This document shows, piece after piece, positions 45,999-54,307 of a stretch of DNA of 64,000 nucleotides. The stretch lies in contig NZ_BMID01000001.1 in the NCBI RefSeq assembly GCF_014641655.1, positions 2,074,427 to 2,138,426 of the forward strand, in the 5' to 3' direction. The translations under genes and the position numbers were made by a program. Numbering within the stretch: position 1 is the first letter of the stretch; each line of letters begins with the position of its first letter. The notes under the pieces are model-generated. The model made no database searches and had not been told where the DNA came from. It was given only the letters and a program-made list of their open reading frames with translations. This DNA comes from Pseudoblastomonas marina. Its GTDB lineage: Bacteria; Pseudomonadota; Alphaproteobacteria; Sphingomonadales; Sphingomonadaceae.

Positions 45999-48865
45999 CA
46001 GCCGTTCGCCCTTTCCTGATTGAGCCGGAACAGGCGCGCCAGAATCTCGTCGTCGGTCAGCAAACCGGCGCGGTAGTCGTCGCCCCAGCCGTAGGCTTCG
46101 GCAACCGCTTCATCGAGCGCGCGGTGGGCGTGGTCCAGCCATGCGGGGCGGGCATTGTAGAGGTTGGTGAGGGTGCGCTTCTTCAGCTCTCTCGCGGCGG
46201 CCTCGTCCTTTGGCAGGATGCGGTCGGGATAGCCTTCAACCACTTCGGGGACGCGCTCGACCAAGTCTGGCGGATTGAGCCAGTTCTCGCGCATTTCATT
46301 GAGCCGGGACGCGGCTGTTGCGATGGCTTGCGCTCGCGGATCATCGGCATAATCGGCGGTCGGGACATCGGGCGTAAGTCCTACCGGGAAAGGGAAGGTC
46401 GCGAATACCGAGGTATGAGTATACCTTGGACGGTCTTGGAGGTCAGAACCCTTCCGCAGCGCCCAGAGCTCATGGAACCGGCACTGCAAAATACCAAAGG
46501 TCGTATCGTCATCACGCGGGATTACGATCAAGTTCTTGTCTGGCAGTATCGGCAGTTGGAGCCATACGAAGATCCGATACTGAGCAGTTTCTGGCGTGAC
46601 GAGATATCGATCAACCGCATGGATCTTTGCCCGCATTTCTGGACGTGGCCAATGGGGTTCCCACCATCGTGGGCCCGCCCGATCGCCAAGCTCCGCGCGA
46701 AGCTCTGCAATTGTCTTTCCGTCCTCGTCATTGGTTGTTCGGATGTGTTCGAACGGGCTCGCGAATGCGGATGCGTCTGCTTCGCTAAGGCCGAGCGGTA
46801 GATCGATGAGCCAAAAATCCCTTGGACGCCCGGTTACATCATCTCCGTTCCAGTATGGCTTCAATATCTCGCTGTTAGGCAAACCATTGGGGTTTGTAGG
46901 CTCAGCCAACCATACTCTCGCCATCCCTCCCGGAACGTCGAAAGGACCACTCTTCTGGATCCCAAGATAGGCACCATTCCTGTTCTCGGGTACCGCACGC
47001 GCCAATGTTAGATTTAGTCCAGTGGTCAAATCCGGGTTGATTGAATCGACCTCCTGGCCGTTGAGATAGGCTGCCTGCCCACTGTCACCAAAACAAACGA
47101 GCGATACGTCGACTGCCGCGCCATCGATGGTCCATTTCTCTTCGCTCCACGCCTCGAAAATCCGCGAGTCATTTAGAATGCGCTTCATGACTGGAAGGTT
47201 CGTATTCTTTCGGATGGAGTTCGTGGCAACCAAGCCCGCTCGCTCACAGCGCCCTTCGGAAATTTTCTCTCTCGCCTTCTCAAACCAGTAACAGGCAAGG
47301 TCGGTGAAACCGGGCAATCGCCCTTCAAATGCAGCCCGAATTTCTTCCGTCTCTTTCACGCCCAGCAGACGCTTCATAAGCTTTGCGCCTAGGAAAGGTG
47401 GATTGCCGACAATTGCATTTGCATCCGGCCATTGTGTTTCCGCCCCATCGGGTGCCAAGATCGCATCTCTGCACTCGATGTTCCCAAGGCTGCGAAGGAT
47501 CGGGTTTTTGGCGGCCTCAAACCCATTGCGGCGCATCCACTGGATTTCTCCAATCCAGACCGAGACTCGTGCTAGTTCTGCAGCGTAGGGATTGATTTCA
47601 ATTCCCATGACGTTTTCCGGCCCGCTTGAGGGAAAGCGTGCAGCAAGCGCCGGTGAGAGCGCTTCGGCCTCAAGGTTCGTGCGATGCTCGATATCCTTGA
47701 GCGCCAGCAAAGAGAGATAGAGAAAATTGCCCGATCCGCAGGCGGGATCAAGGACGCGGAAATTTCGGAGCCGTTCGTGCCACTCAGCCTGATGGCGCTT
47801 GGCCTCGGTCTCTGCCCGCGTCCTCGCGCCGCCAGTGGCTTTTTCGGCCTTGGCCAACGCTTCCTCGATCTTTGCCCGAACCACATCCCATTCCGCCATT
47901 AGCGGGCGAATGATGACCGGCTCGACAATCTGCATGATCTTGTCGCGATCGGTGTAATGCGCACCCAACTGGCTGCGCTTGTCAGGGTCCAGCCCACGCT
48001 CAAACAACGTGCCGAGGATTGACGGATCAATCTCCGACCAGTCCAGAGCGGCGGCGGCAATCAGGTTGTCGATATCGGCGCGTTCGAGGGGCAAGGCGCT
48101 GTCTTCATCGAACAGGCCCCCATTGAACCATTCGACTCTAGTGAAGCCGACCAGTCCGCCGGTCTTCATTGCCCCGAACAGGATGGCTGCGTTGGTTGCG
48201 AAGCTATCCGGCTTCCCGACGCTGGCCTTGAGCATGGCAGTGAACATGTGGTCGGGCAGCAGGCCAACGTCCTCGGCGAACATGCAGAAGACGAGCCGAT
48301 TGACAAAGTGGGCGACGGCATGGGCCTCATGTCCGCGCGCGCGCAGACGTTGGGCAAGCTGGGAGAATTCCTCTGCCGCCTCTTCGGTCAGCATCTGGCG
48401 CGTCTTTGCTGGCTTCAGCCGTTCAGGATCGAGGAAGCAATTGCGCAGGAGATCGCGGGTGGCGCCATCGAGCAGATCATCCAGCGCGAATTCGTGGACC
48501 TCCTGCACCGTGTTCGTCCAGTTGGTGTGGATGCGGAAGCGGTCCATGTCACTGACGATCAGCAGCGGCGGATTGTCGAGCGCGATGGCATATTGCTGCA
48601 ATTGGGCGAATGCGCGGTCGAGGTCCTTCTTCTTGCCCTTGTATTCCCAGGCGAAGCATTCCTTGCGCCAGACATCTGCCCAGCCCTCGCCCCCGCCGGT
48701 TTTGGAAGCGCCCTTTTCAAAGGTGAACCATTCGCCCTTGGGGTCGGCGGTGATCGGGTCTTCGATGTCGAGCAGGCGGCAAATGTCGTTAAAGTGCGAC
48801 TGGGAAGCCGTACGCTCTTTCAGGTCAACGGCGCGCCATTTCTGGATAAATTCTGCAGGGGTCAT
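45998..48865 (-). CDS. MmeI-type restriction-methylation enzyme (type IIG/IIL-like)
   Basis: The 955-residue protein matches the MmeI family in domain order. The N-terminal nuclease has Asp64 in GWADVW and Glu74-Tyr-Lys76 in FAWEYKGKK, with the Asp-to-Glu spacing of ten residues known in MmeI. A helical linker follows, then an amino-methyltransferase with DPACGSGNFLYLSLLAL near 372 and IVGNPPFLGA near 487. A C-terminal target-recognition region covers about residues 600-850. One chain would both modify adenine and cut DNA. It sits in a tight operon between a DUF262 nuclease and the helicase. Confidence 0.88.
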   Translation of the reverse strand: MTPAEFIQKWRAVDLKERTASQSHFNDICRLLDIEDPITADPKGEWFTFEKGASKTGGGEGWADVWRKECFAWEYKGKKKDLDRAFAQLQQYAIALDNPPLLIVSDMDRFRIHTNWTNTVQEVHEFALDDLLDGATRDLLRNCFLDPERLKPAKTRQMLTEEAAEEFSQLAQRLRARGHEAHAVAHFVNRLVFCMFAEDVGLLPDHMFTAMLKASVGKPDSFATNAAILFGAMKTGGLVGFTRVEWFNGGLFDEDSALPLERADIDNLIAAAALDWSEIDPSILGTLFERGLDPDKRSQLGAHYTDRDKIMQIVEPVIIRPLMAEWDVVRAKIEEALAKAEKATGGARTRAETEAKRHQAEWHERLRNFRVLDPACGSGNFLYLSLLALKDIEHRTNLEAEALSPALAARFPSSGPENVMGIEINPYAAELARVSVWIGEIQWMRRNGFEAAKNPILRSLGNIECRDAILAPDGAETQWPDANAIVGNPPFLGAKLMKRLLGVKETEEIRAAFEGRLPGFTDLACYWFEKAREKISEGRCERAGLVATNSIRKNTNLPVMKRILNDSRIFEAWSEEKWTIDGAAVDVSLVCFGDSGQAAYLNGQEVDSINPDLTTGLNLTLARAVPENRNGAYLGIQKSGPFDVPGGMARVWLAEPTNPNGLPNSEILKPYWNGDDVTGRPRDFWLIDLPLGLSEADASAFASPFEHIRTTNDEDGKTIAELRAELGDRAGPRWWEPHWPRPEMRAKIHAVDRYLVTPETAQYRIFVWLQLPILPDKNLIVIPRDDDTTFGILQCRFHELWALRKGSDLQDRPRYTHTSVFATFPFPVGLTPDVPTADYADDPRAQAIATAASRLNEMRENWLNPPDLVERVPEVVEGYPDRILPKDEAAARELKKRTLTNLYNARPAWLDHAHRALDEAVAEAYGWGDDYRAGLLTDDEILARLFRLNQERANG

Positions 48866-48874
48866 GGGTAGTGG

Positions 48875-50722
48875 TTACTCCGCAGCCTCTAGCTCTTCTT
48901 CCGCGTAGTAATCCTCTTCGTCATGGTCGGATGGAACCTCGGCCTCTTTCAAAGCCTCCTTGCCCATCGCGTTTTCGATGATGGTCAACAGCCTCTGGCG
49001 CCGATCATCCATGAACCCCTCGAAGTCGTCGGCATGCAGATAGCTTTCCTCGATCTCGTGGCTCTGGAGGATCGCGGTCAGGCGATCGGGGGCAATCGCC
49101 GGATTGTTGTCATTACCCTTGGTCAACCTGCCCAGATAGGAGGAAGGGGCAACACCGCCGAGCATCCTGTTGGTGCCAGACGCAATCGGCGTCTTGTTGA
49201 CGATGCTGTTGTAGATCTCCGGCCCAATCCCGACACTCTTGCACCACGCTTGCGGGAAGATGTGATGGATGTCGACATTCTCATCGAAGAACACAGCCTG
49301 GTCATAGGGCTGGCCTGACTTGAAGTCCTCCGCCCCGCATTTCATCAGCAGAGCATGAACACCCTTGTAGGCTGCCGAAAGCCTTGAGCGAAGGGTCCGC
49401 AACCTGCGCTCCTCAAAGCTGGCTCGCTGAACAGTCTGAGGCTCTGCGCCGCCCGACAGCCAAGGCTTGAAGTCGCGAATGTCGAGCGCGAAGCGGCTTT
49501 CAACCGCCGAACCATACAGCTCCCCAAACACTCCGGACCAGTACCAGCGGGCCAGCTTCTGCCGGACTGCGTCGTTTTCCCAGGCATTCCCAAGCTCTGC
49601 CAAAATCGCCGCAAGCGGGACAAGTTGGGTCTGATAGGGAAGATCCCGCGCCTTGAAGATCTTCAGCGAATGGAGAAACTTGGCTGCCGCGATGTAACCC
49701 GCTTCAACCTTCGGCGCGAACTTCTGGTATGCCGACAATGGAACCTGAAGCAGGCTGTTGCGCGTTGCGCTGATTGCCGGCGGCTCCTTGCCCGCTGCGG
49801 CCGCCGCTTCCCGTACCTCCTTGGTATATAGCAACGAGATCGCCTGCAGAAATTCGACGGGTTCGATCTTGTCTAGCACTGGTTGGCTTGAGACCAGTCG
49901 CTTACGGCGTTCCTTCCAATCGTCGCGCAGGTGGAATTCATCTGCCGCATACATCGCGGTCACAAGCTCGAATGCGTCGAGCGGCTTTCCGCCTGTGTTC
50001 ACCTTTTCGAAAACGAGGCAGACAGCTGCCCTGCTCGTGTCCTTGCCCAGTTTGATAACCGGCACCTGATACTGGGTAAAATTGTTGACGACCTCCTGCA
50101 TGAAGTCGTTGACCAGTTTGAGATGCTCCGCGCGCTGGGCGAGATCCTTGTAGATCCAAGCTGTTGCGGCCTGATTCCAAATATGCGCCTCAAACATTCG
50201 GTCGATCGGGAAATGCAGGTGTTCGAACTCGTTCTCCTCGGTTGAAAGATCGAGCTTGATGTCCCGGCCAAAGTTCTCGCGGATGATCCGGTCTTCGGGG
50301 ACCGGCACAATGGCTTCGCTGCGCGGGACATCGGGATCGAGCGCTGCGCGAATATCGAAGTAGAAATGCAGCTTGATCGGTCGCTTCTTCACAGTCTGAG
50401 TTGAGACTGGAACGGTTGTGTAAGTCGACTGGTAGAGCGAGGTCATGCGCTGCTGGCCATCAAGCAGGTAAGCCTCGATATCCTTGGAGGGAGAGGGCGC
50501 GCCCTCAACGGGGCGAACCGCAAACGACACTTCGCCAGTCGCATCCAAGGTCATAAGCGCACCCACTGGGAAGCCCTCAGAAATCGAAGCCAAAAGGTCG
50601 GTGATGCGATCTTGGTCCCAAACCCATCCACGCTGAAAATCTGGCAGCTGAAGCTTGCCCTCATGGCATTCGCGCATGAGGTCGCTGAGCTTGTATGGAT
50701 TGGTCTGAAATGACGTCGTCAA
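48875..50722 (-). CDS. DUF262/DUF1524 (GmrSD-like) HNH nuclease
   Basis: The 615-residue protein starts at TTG 50722 with AGGGGG about seven bases upstream. The N-terminal DUF262 domain has LQLPDFQRGWVWD and the nucleotide-site motif DGQQR (residues 88-92). The C-terminal DUF1524 domain has the HNH core VDIHHIFPQAWC near 482 and a late IVNKTPIASGTNR. GmrSD, BrxU and SspE relatives cut modified or phage DNA, often driven by nucleotide hydrolysis. It is the first gene of the operon, nine bases before the methylase start. The C-terminus is strongly acidic. Confidence 0.88.
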   Translation of the reverse strand: MTTSFQTNPYKLSDLMRECHEGKLQLPDFQRGWVWDQDRITDLLASISEGFPVGALMTLDATGEVSFAVRPVEGAPSPSKDIEAYLLDGQQRMTSLYQSTYTTVPVSTQTVKKRPIKLHFYFDIRAALDPDVPRSEAIVPVPEDRIIRENFGRDIKLDLSTEENEFEHLHFPIDRMFEAHIWNQAATAWIYKDLAQRAEHLKLVNDFMQEVVNNFTQYQVPVIKLGKDTSRAAVCLVFEKVNTGGKPLDAFELVTAMYAADEFHLRDDWKERRKRLVSSQPVLDKIEPVEFLQAISLLYTKEVREAAAAAGKEPPAISATRNSLLQVPLSAYQKFAPKVEAGYIAAAKFLHSLKIFKARDLPYQTQLVPLAAILAELGNAWENDAVRQKLARWYWSGVFGELYGSAVESRFALDIRDFKPWLSGGAEPQTVQRASFEERRLRTLRSRLSAAYKGVHALLMKCGAEDFKSGQPYDQAVFFDENVDIHHIFPQAWCKSVGIGPEIYNSIVNKTPIASGTNRMLGGVAPSSYLGRLTKGNDNNPAIAPDRLTAILQSHEIEESYLHADDFEGFMDDRRQRLLTIIENAMGKEALKEAEVPSDHDEEDYYAEEELEAAE

Positions 50723-50859
50723 GATTGCCCCCTGCCAACCGATTGGCGATGAATTGACTTTATAGAGAATTATTTAGCAAGAACGTAATGGACGAAATCT
50801 GTCTCGATCACTCCGTTTGGTCTATTGAAACGTCATTCTTGCACCACCGATCTGCACCC

Positions 50860-52128
50860 TCATGTCTCTAAGAGCTTCAAGGCAACGATGCTGGCACGAG
50901 CCGATAATGCCTCTGCGACCGGCGCGACCATTTCCTCAGCCGGATTGCCGGGCACCTGAACACCCTTCTCAATCTCCGCCCTCACCGCTTCAGTAAGGTC
51001 AGCCAACCGGCGACGGATGAAAGGCGCACCCAGCCCGGCCTCTTCCGCGAAGCGCGCGACGTTCCCGATGTCGAATTCCTCCACGGTCGCGGCGCGGCCA
51101 AATCGCATCGCGAGCTTTGGCGAGAGTTGCTTCCACATGTGTGTGGCGACGACATCGTAAAGCGGGGCAAGCGCCACTTCGCCGTTCTCAAGTCTTAGCA
51201 GGCTGTAATTCTTCGCGTGAGCGTCGGCGTTGCCGATGATGAGGTTGAAGATTGCCGCGTCGGCAAGTTTCAGCACTTCGCGCGCGGGTCGAGTGGCAGC
51301 GCTACGCAACAGCGCAAAGCTGTCCCGAAAGGTCGGTCCACCCTCTGCCGCGTATTTTCGGTTCGAGGGTACGCCAAGTGCTTGGGCGAAGTCTTCCTGG
51401 TGCAGTCGGTGTGTTTTTCCTTCAACCGAGATGCGATCATAGCGTTCAACCAGCAGGAACGGTTTCCCCGCAGCAGTGCGCCACTCTGCATGGGCTGCAT
51501 CGATACCCACGGCGCGTGCCAAAGCGAGGCAGAAGGCCTCATTCGCAGCCAGGTAGGGAAAGCGGTCCGGTTCGGGCTTTATTAAATGGGTAGAGGGTTC
51601 GCCCGGACGAGGGATCGCGATGCCTCCTTCTGCGGTGAGCACCACGGGCAGTTTACTCTGAGCCCCTGCAAGGCTCAGCCTTGCGCCGCCCTCGCCTGCC
51701 AGCATGGGCACGGAAGGCAAACGGTCGAATAGTTCCGCTAGCTCGCCCTCTAGGAGTGGTTCTGGAGCGGTCGTGGAGTAGGCTTGGAACAGCTCTTCCC
51801 CCTCGGGCAGGAAGGCCAGAGTACCCGCAACATCTCCGCCCAAGGCCTCGAGCAGACGAAATGGATTGTCAGGCGAAACCCCAAGTGCCCGGGCGATAGC
51901 GGTGCGCTGACCTTCTTCGGGAAGCAGACCGCCAAAGACCGCCTTGCAGGCATGGTCCCCAAATGGCCCTTCCTGCTTAGGCATTGCGTGGGAAAGTGCC
52001 GGTGCCTTGTCGTCAGCGAGCCATTCCGGCAAATAGACGAAGTGCATCGCACCACCCTTGTCGATGGACAGTTCGCCCGCCTGACGCTCGCCCCACCAGA
52101 CAACCAGCGTGTCCAAGACCGGCAGCAT
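50860..52128 (-). CDS. hipA: HipA-type serine/threonine kinase toxin
   Basis: The protein of about 422 residues starts at ATG 52128 within a TGATG junction with hipB; a GTG one codon earlier is also possible. HipA motifs are SLAGAQSKLPVVLT, HLIKPEPDRFP, the catalytic NADAHAKNYSLL near 300 and LAPLYDVVAT near 322. HipA kinases phosphorylate targets such as glutamyl-tRNA synthetase and cause dormancy. Length and motifs appear complete, so the toxin should be active. It forms an operon with the antitoxin hipB. Confidence 0.93.
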   Translation of the reverse strand: MLPVLDTLVVWWGERQAGELSIDKGGAMHFVYLPEWLADDKAPALSHAMPKQEGPFGDHACKAVFGGLLPEEGQRTAIARALGVSPDNPFRLLEALGGDVAGTLAFLPEGEELFQAYSTTAPEPLLEGELAELFDRLPSVPMLAGEGGARLSLAGAQSKLPVVLTAEGGIAIPRPGEPSTHLIKPEPDRFPYLAANEAFCLALARAVGIDAAHAEWRTAAGKPFLLVERYDRISVEGKTHRLHQEDFAQALGVPSNRKYAAEGGPTFRDSFALLRSAATRPAREVLKLADAAIFNLIIGNADAHAKNYSLLRLENGEVALAPLYDVVATHMWKQLSPKLAMRFGRAATVEEFDIGNVARFAEEAGLGAPFIRRRLADLTEAVRAEIEKGVQVPGNPAEEMVAPVAEALSARASIVALKLLET

Positions 52129-52385
52129 CACTCCACCTCGTCCTTCTTAGGCTCATCCATTCGACCGGCGGTCACGATTCCGTCGGGCCGCTTGATCTGT
52201 AGTTCGCATCCAAGGGCCGCGAGCACATCAAGCACCTTGCCCATTTGGACGGTGGGCTTTCCTCGCTCCAGCTCGACCAAAAAGCGCAGGCCCACCCCGC
52301 TTGCGGCGGCCAGCTCGTCCTGGCGTAGTCCAAGCTCCTTGCGTTCATCGCGAATGATCTGGCCGATAGTGGCAACATCGAGCAT
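52128..52385 (-). CDS. hipB: HipB-type antitoxin, XRE DNA-binding protein
   Basis: The 85-residue protein has an XRE helix-turn-helix: IGQIIRDERKELGLRQDELA and GVGLRFLVELERGKPTVQMG. It ends in a charged tail. HipB neutralises HipA and represses the operon. Three palindromes related to TTTCCCGAGCGGGAAA lie 11-125 bases upstream, and the nearest overlaps the ribosome-binding region. hipB comes first and overlaps hipA by one base. Confidence 0.93.
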   Translation of the reverse strand: MLDVATIGQIIRDERKELGLRQDELAAASGVGLRFLVELERGKPTVQMGKVLDVLAALGCELQIKRPDGIVTAGRMDEPKKDEVE

Positions 52386-52395
52386 GTACGTTACC

Positions 52396-52411
52396 TTTCC
52401 CGAGCGGGAAA
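52396..52411. promoter_or_regulatory. HipB operator-like palindrome O1
   Basis: TTTCCCGAGCGGGAAA is a perfect inverted repeat around two central bases. It lies 11 bases upstream of the hipB start codon and touches the likely ribosome binding site, so binding would block initiation. Confidence 0.65.
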
Positions 52412-52444
52412 TCTATGCCAATTTCCGGTCAATTGCAAGGGAAT

Positions 52445-52460
52445 TTTCCCGAACGGGATA
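52445..52460. promoter_or_regulatory. HipB operator-like palindrome O2
   Basis: TTTCCCGAACGGGATA shares the CCCGnnCGGG core with O1. Its start is 49 bases from the start of O1, on the upstream side of hipB. Confidence 0.65.
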
Positions 52461-52494
52461 TTTCGTCTTTGGAGAGACGTTTTGATAGGGTAGT

Positions 52495-52510
52495 TTTCCC
52501 GTGCGGGTAA
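52495..52510. promoter_or_regulatory. HipB operator-like palindrome O3
   Basis: TTTCCCGTGCGGGTAA shares the TTTCCCG left arm and CGGG right arm of O1 and O2 and starts 50 bases from O2. The remaining sequence up to the right attachment site shows no gene. Confidence 0.6.
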
Positions 52511-52673
52511 TATTCTGCTTCTCCAAAATTTCGTGATTCTGAGCCCCCGAATTGCTCAAAGCCAGATCTGAAAATTGCAGTTCAGGAAGGCGGGGTAGCA
52601 ATTGTGGTAGCGAGCCCTCGAAGCGCTTCACATTTCCGTTAAACCACAAGTGATTGCATCAACCCACTTGCCA

Positions 52674-52690
52674 CCTCCGTCTCCGCCACC
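52674..52690. repeat. attR of the genomic island
   Basis: CCTCCGTCTCCGCCACC is an exact direct repeat of the tRNA-Ser 3' end at 27330-27346. It lies 56 bases before the chosen start of a core-like gene, and the sequence beyond it returns to high GC. Confidence 0.8.
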
Positions 52691-52745
52691 GACCGCCACT
52701 CCCCGGACCATCGGACACTTTACCTCGCTGGCGCATTGGGCAGGC

Positions 52746-53540
52746 ATGAAGCTCGACATCGAAACCCACCTCAAGGTCCGACTCGACCGGCCGACCGACA
52801 TCCTGTTGCAGATCGAGGCCGCCGACATCCCCGAACAACGGGTGGTCGAGTGTTCGCTCGACCACAGCGCGGGCGAGCATTTCGCGCGGGTCCCGGCGCA
52901 GGACATGATCGGCGAACGGATCTGGCTGCGGGCCGAAGGCGAAGTCGCGATCGACTATACGGCGACGATCGAGCCGCGGCGCGATCTCTCGCCGGTGCCC
53001 TCGCTCGAAGCGCTGCCGGCCCACAGGCTGCCGGGCGAGGTCGTGCCCTACCTGTTCGACAGCCGCTATTGCCAGGCCGACCGGTTCCAGGCCTTCGTCG
53101 ATGCCGAATTCGGGGGGACCTCGGGCGGCAAGCGAATGGAGGCGATCTGCGACTGGCTCTCGCGCAAGTTCGCCTACGTCCCCGGTGCGAGCGGGCCCCA
53201 CACCACCGCGCTCGACAGCTTCGTCGAGCGGCGCGGCGTGTGTCGCGACTATGCCCATGTCACGATCGCGATGGCGCGCGCCTCGCTGATCCCGGCGCGC
53301 TATGTCAGCCTCTACGGCCCCGAGGTCGATCCGCAGGACTTCCACGCCGTGGCCGAGGTCTTCCTAGCCAGCGACGACGGCGAAGGGGGCGAATGGCAGC
53401 CGGTCGACGCGACGGGCATGGTCGAAGCGGCGGACATGGTGAAGATCGGCGTCGGCCGCGATGCCGCGGATGTCAGTTTCCTCACCAGTTTCGGGCAGTT
53501 GCAGCTGGTCGACAAGTCGGTTTCGGTTGCCCGCGCCTGA
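52746..53540 (+). CDS. Transglutaminase-like cysteine-peptidase family protein
   Basis: The protein of about 264 residues begins at ATG 52746; the longer frame from 52650 runs through the attachment site and is unlikely. The transglutaminase core shows the catalytic Cys in RRGVCRDYAHVTIAMARA, a His in DFHAVAEVFL and Asp in WQPVDATGM. An N-terminal beta-domain precedes it. The protein lacks a signal peptide. It may be a protease or crosslinking enzyme; the target is unknown. Confidence 0.85.
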   Translation: MKLDIETHLKVRLDRPTDILLQIEAADIPEQRVVECSLDHSAGEHFARVPAQDMIGERIWLRAEGEVAIDYTATIEPRRDLSPVPSLEALPAHRLPGEVVPYLFDSRYCQADRFQAFVDAEFGGTSGGKRMEAICDWLSRKFAYVPGASGPHTTALDSFVERRGVCRDYAHVTIAMARASLIPARYVSLYGPEVDPQDFHAVAEVFLASDDGEGGEWQPVDATGMVEAADMVKIGVGRDAADVSFLTSFGQLQLVDKSVSVARA

Positions 53541-53640
53541 GCCTGCGCGGCGTTAACCAAGGCCTGCCGCCGTCGCATTGCGGGACGCGTCATGCGAAAC
53601 CGCTCCAAATTTACCATCGTTCCGGCTACAAGGTGGGCGA

Positions 53641-54306
53641 ATGGCGACGCTTTCTCCTCTCCAGCGCCTCGGCGCATTCGGCGGCCTCGTGTTGGCGCTC
53701 GGCATTTCGGCCGGGGGCGCACTGCTCGTCGGTGCGGGCGAGGATGCAACGGCGCAGGACATTGCCTACGAGGATACGCTGGGCGAGGAAAAGGTTGCCA
53801 CCCAGGTGGTGCAGGAGGTCCAAGCGACGCCCGAACCGGTCGCGCCCGATCCGTTCGTGATCAAGCGGGTGCTGCCGATCTCCGGCCCGATCAAGTACGG
53901 CGAATGGCACTGGGACGATGAGGGCGTTCCCGACGGTCCGCTGGTGATCACGGTCGACAAGCAGGCGCGCGTGATCTCGGTGTTCCGCGACGGTTACGAG
54001 ATCGGCGCGGCGGCCGTGCTGCTCGGCACCGACGAGCATCCGACCCCGGTCGGCGTGTTCCCGATCCTGCAGAAGAACAAGGATCACGTCTCGAATCTCT
54101 ACGATGCCGAGATGCCGTACATGATGCGCCTCACCTGGGACGGGGTGGCGATCCACGGCAGCCTGGTCGAGAACGGCTATGCCAGCCACGGCTGCGTCGG
54201 GACGCCCGAGGAATTCGCGGCCAAGCTGTTCGCCATCGCCAAGCTGGGCGACAAGGTCGTCGTCACCGACGGCAAGCGGATCGGCGTCGGCGACCCGCTG
54301 ATCTGA
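53641..54306 (+). CDS. L,D-transpeptidase (YkuD family)
   Basis: The protein of about 221 residues starts at ATG 53641 and has an N-terminal membrane anchor or signal (GAFGGLVLALGISAGGALLV). The YkuD domain has VITVDKQARVISVFRDG, a conserved IHGSL and the catalytic Ser/Gly/Cys segment SHGCVGTPEEF. Such enzymes crosslink peptidoglycan or attach lipoproteins in the periplasm. A longer start at 53578 is possible but has no signal support. Confidence 0.9.
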   Translation: MATLSPLQRLGAFGGLVLALGISAGGALLVGAGEDATAQDIAYEDTLGEEKVATQVVQEVQATPEPVAPDPFVIKRVLPISGPIKYGEWHWDDEGVPDGPLVITVDKQARVISVFRDGYEIGAAAVLLGTDEHPTPVGVFPILQKNKDHVSNLYDAEMPYMMRLTWDGVAIHGSLVENGYASHGCVGTPEEFAAKLFAIAKLGDKVVVTDGKRIGVGDPLI

Positions 54307-54307
54307 C

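Larger units (their letters stand above)
27330..52690. mobile_element. 25-kb integrative mobilizable island in tRNA-Ser
   Basis: The segment between the 17-bp direct repeats starts with an integrase after tRNA-Ser(GCT) and ends just before a core transglutaminase gene. The base composition and spacing of genes differ from the flanks: codon use is less GC-rich and intergenic gaps are AT-rich. It carries efflux, MarR control, a hydrolase pair, a MobF relaxase, a restriction-like operon and hipBA. No type IV secretion, replication or phage-structural gene is seen, so transfer would need a helper. Confidence 0.8.

Noticed and set aside
40476-50722. Assignment of the nuclease-methylase-helicase operon to BREX, DISARM or Ssp
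   Set aside because: PglZ, BrxC, BrxL, DrmA, DrmB and SspA-D are not seen. The methylase is MmeI-like rather than PglX, and the DUF262 protein alone is not diagnostic of any one system.
27330-52690. Prophage
   Set aside because: No terminase, portal, capsid, tail or lysis gene is present. A relaxase and accessory gene point to a mobilizable element.
52650-52745. Upstream extension of the transglutaminase-like protein
   Set aside because: The extra 32 codons are Pro-rich, cross the right attachment site and lack a ribosome binding site; ATG 52746 fits the family start.
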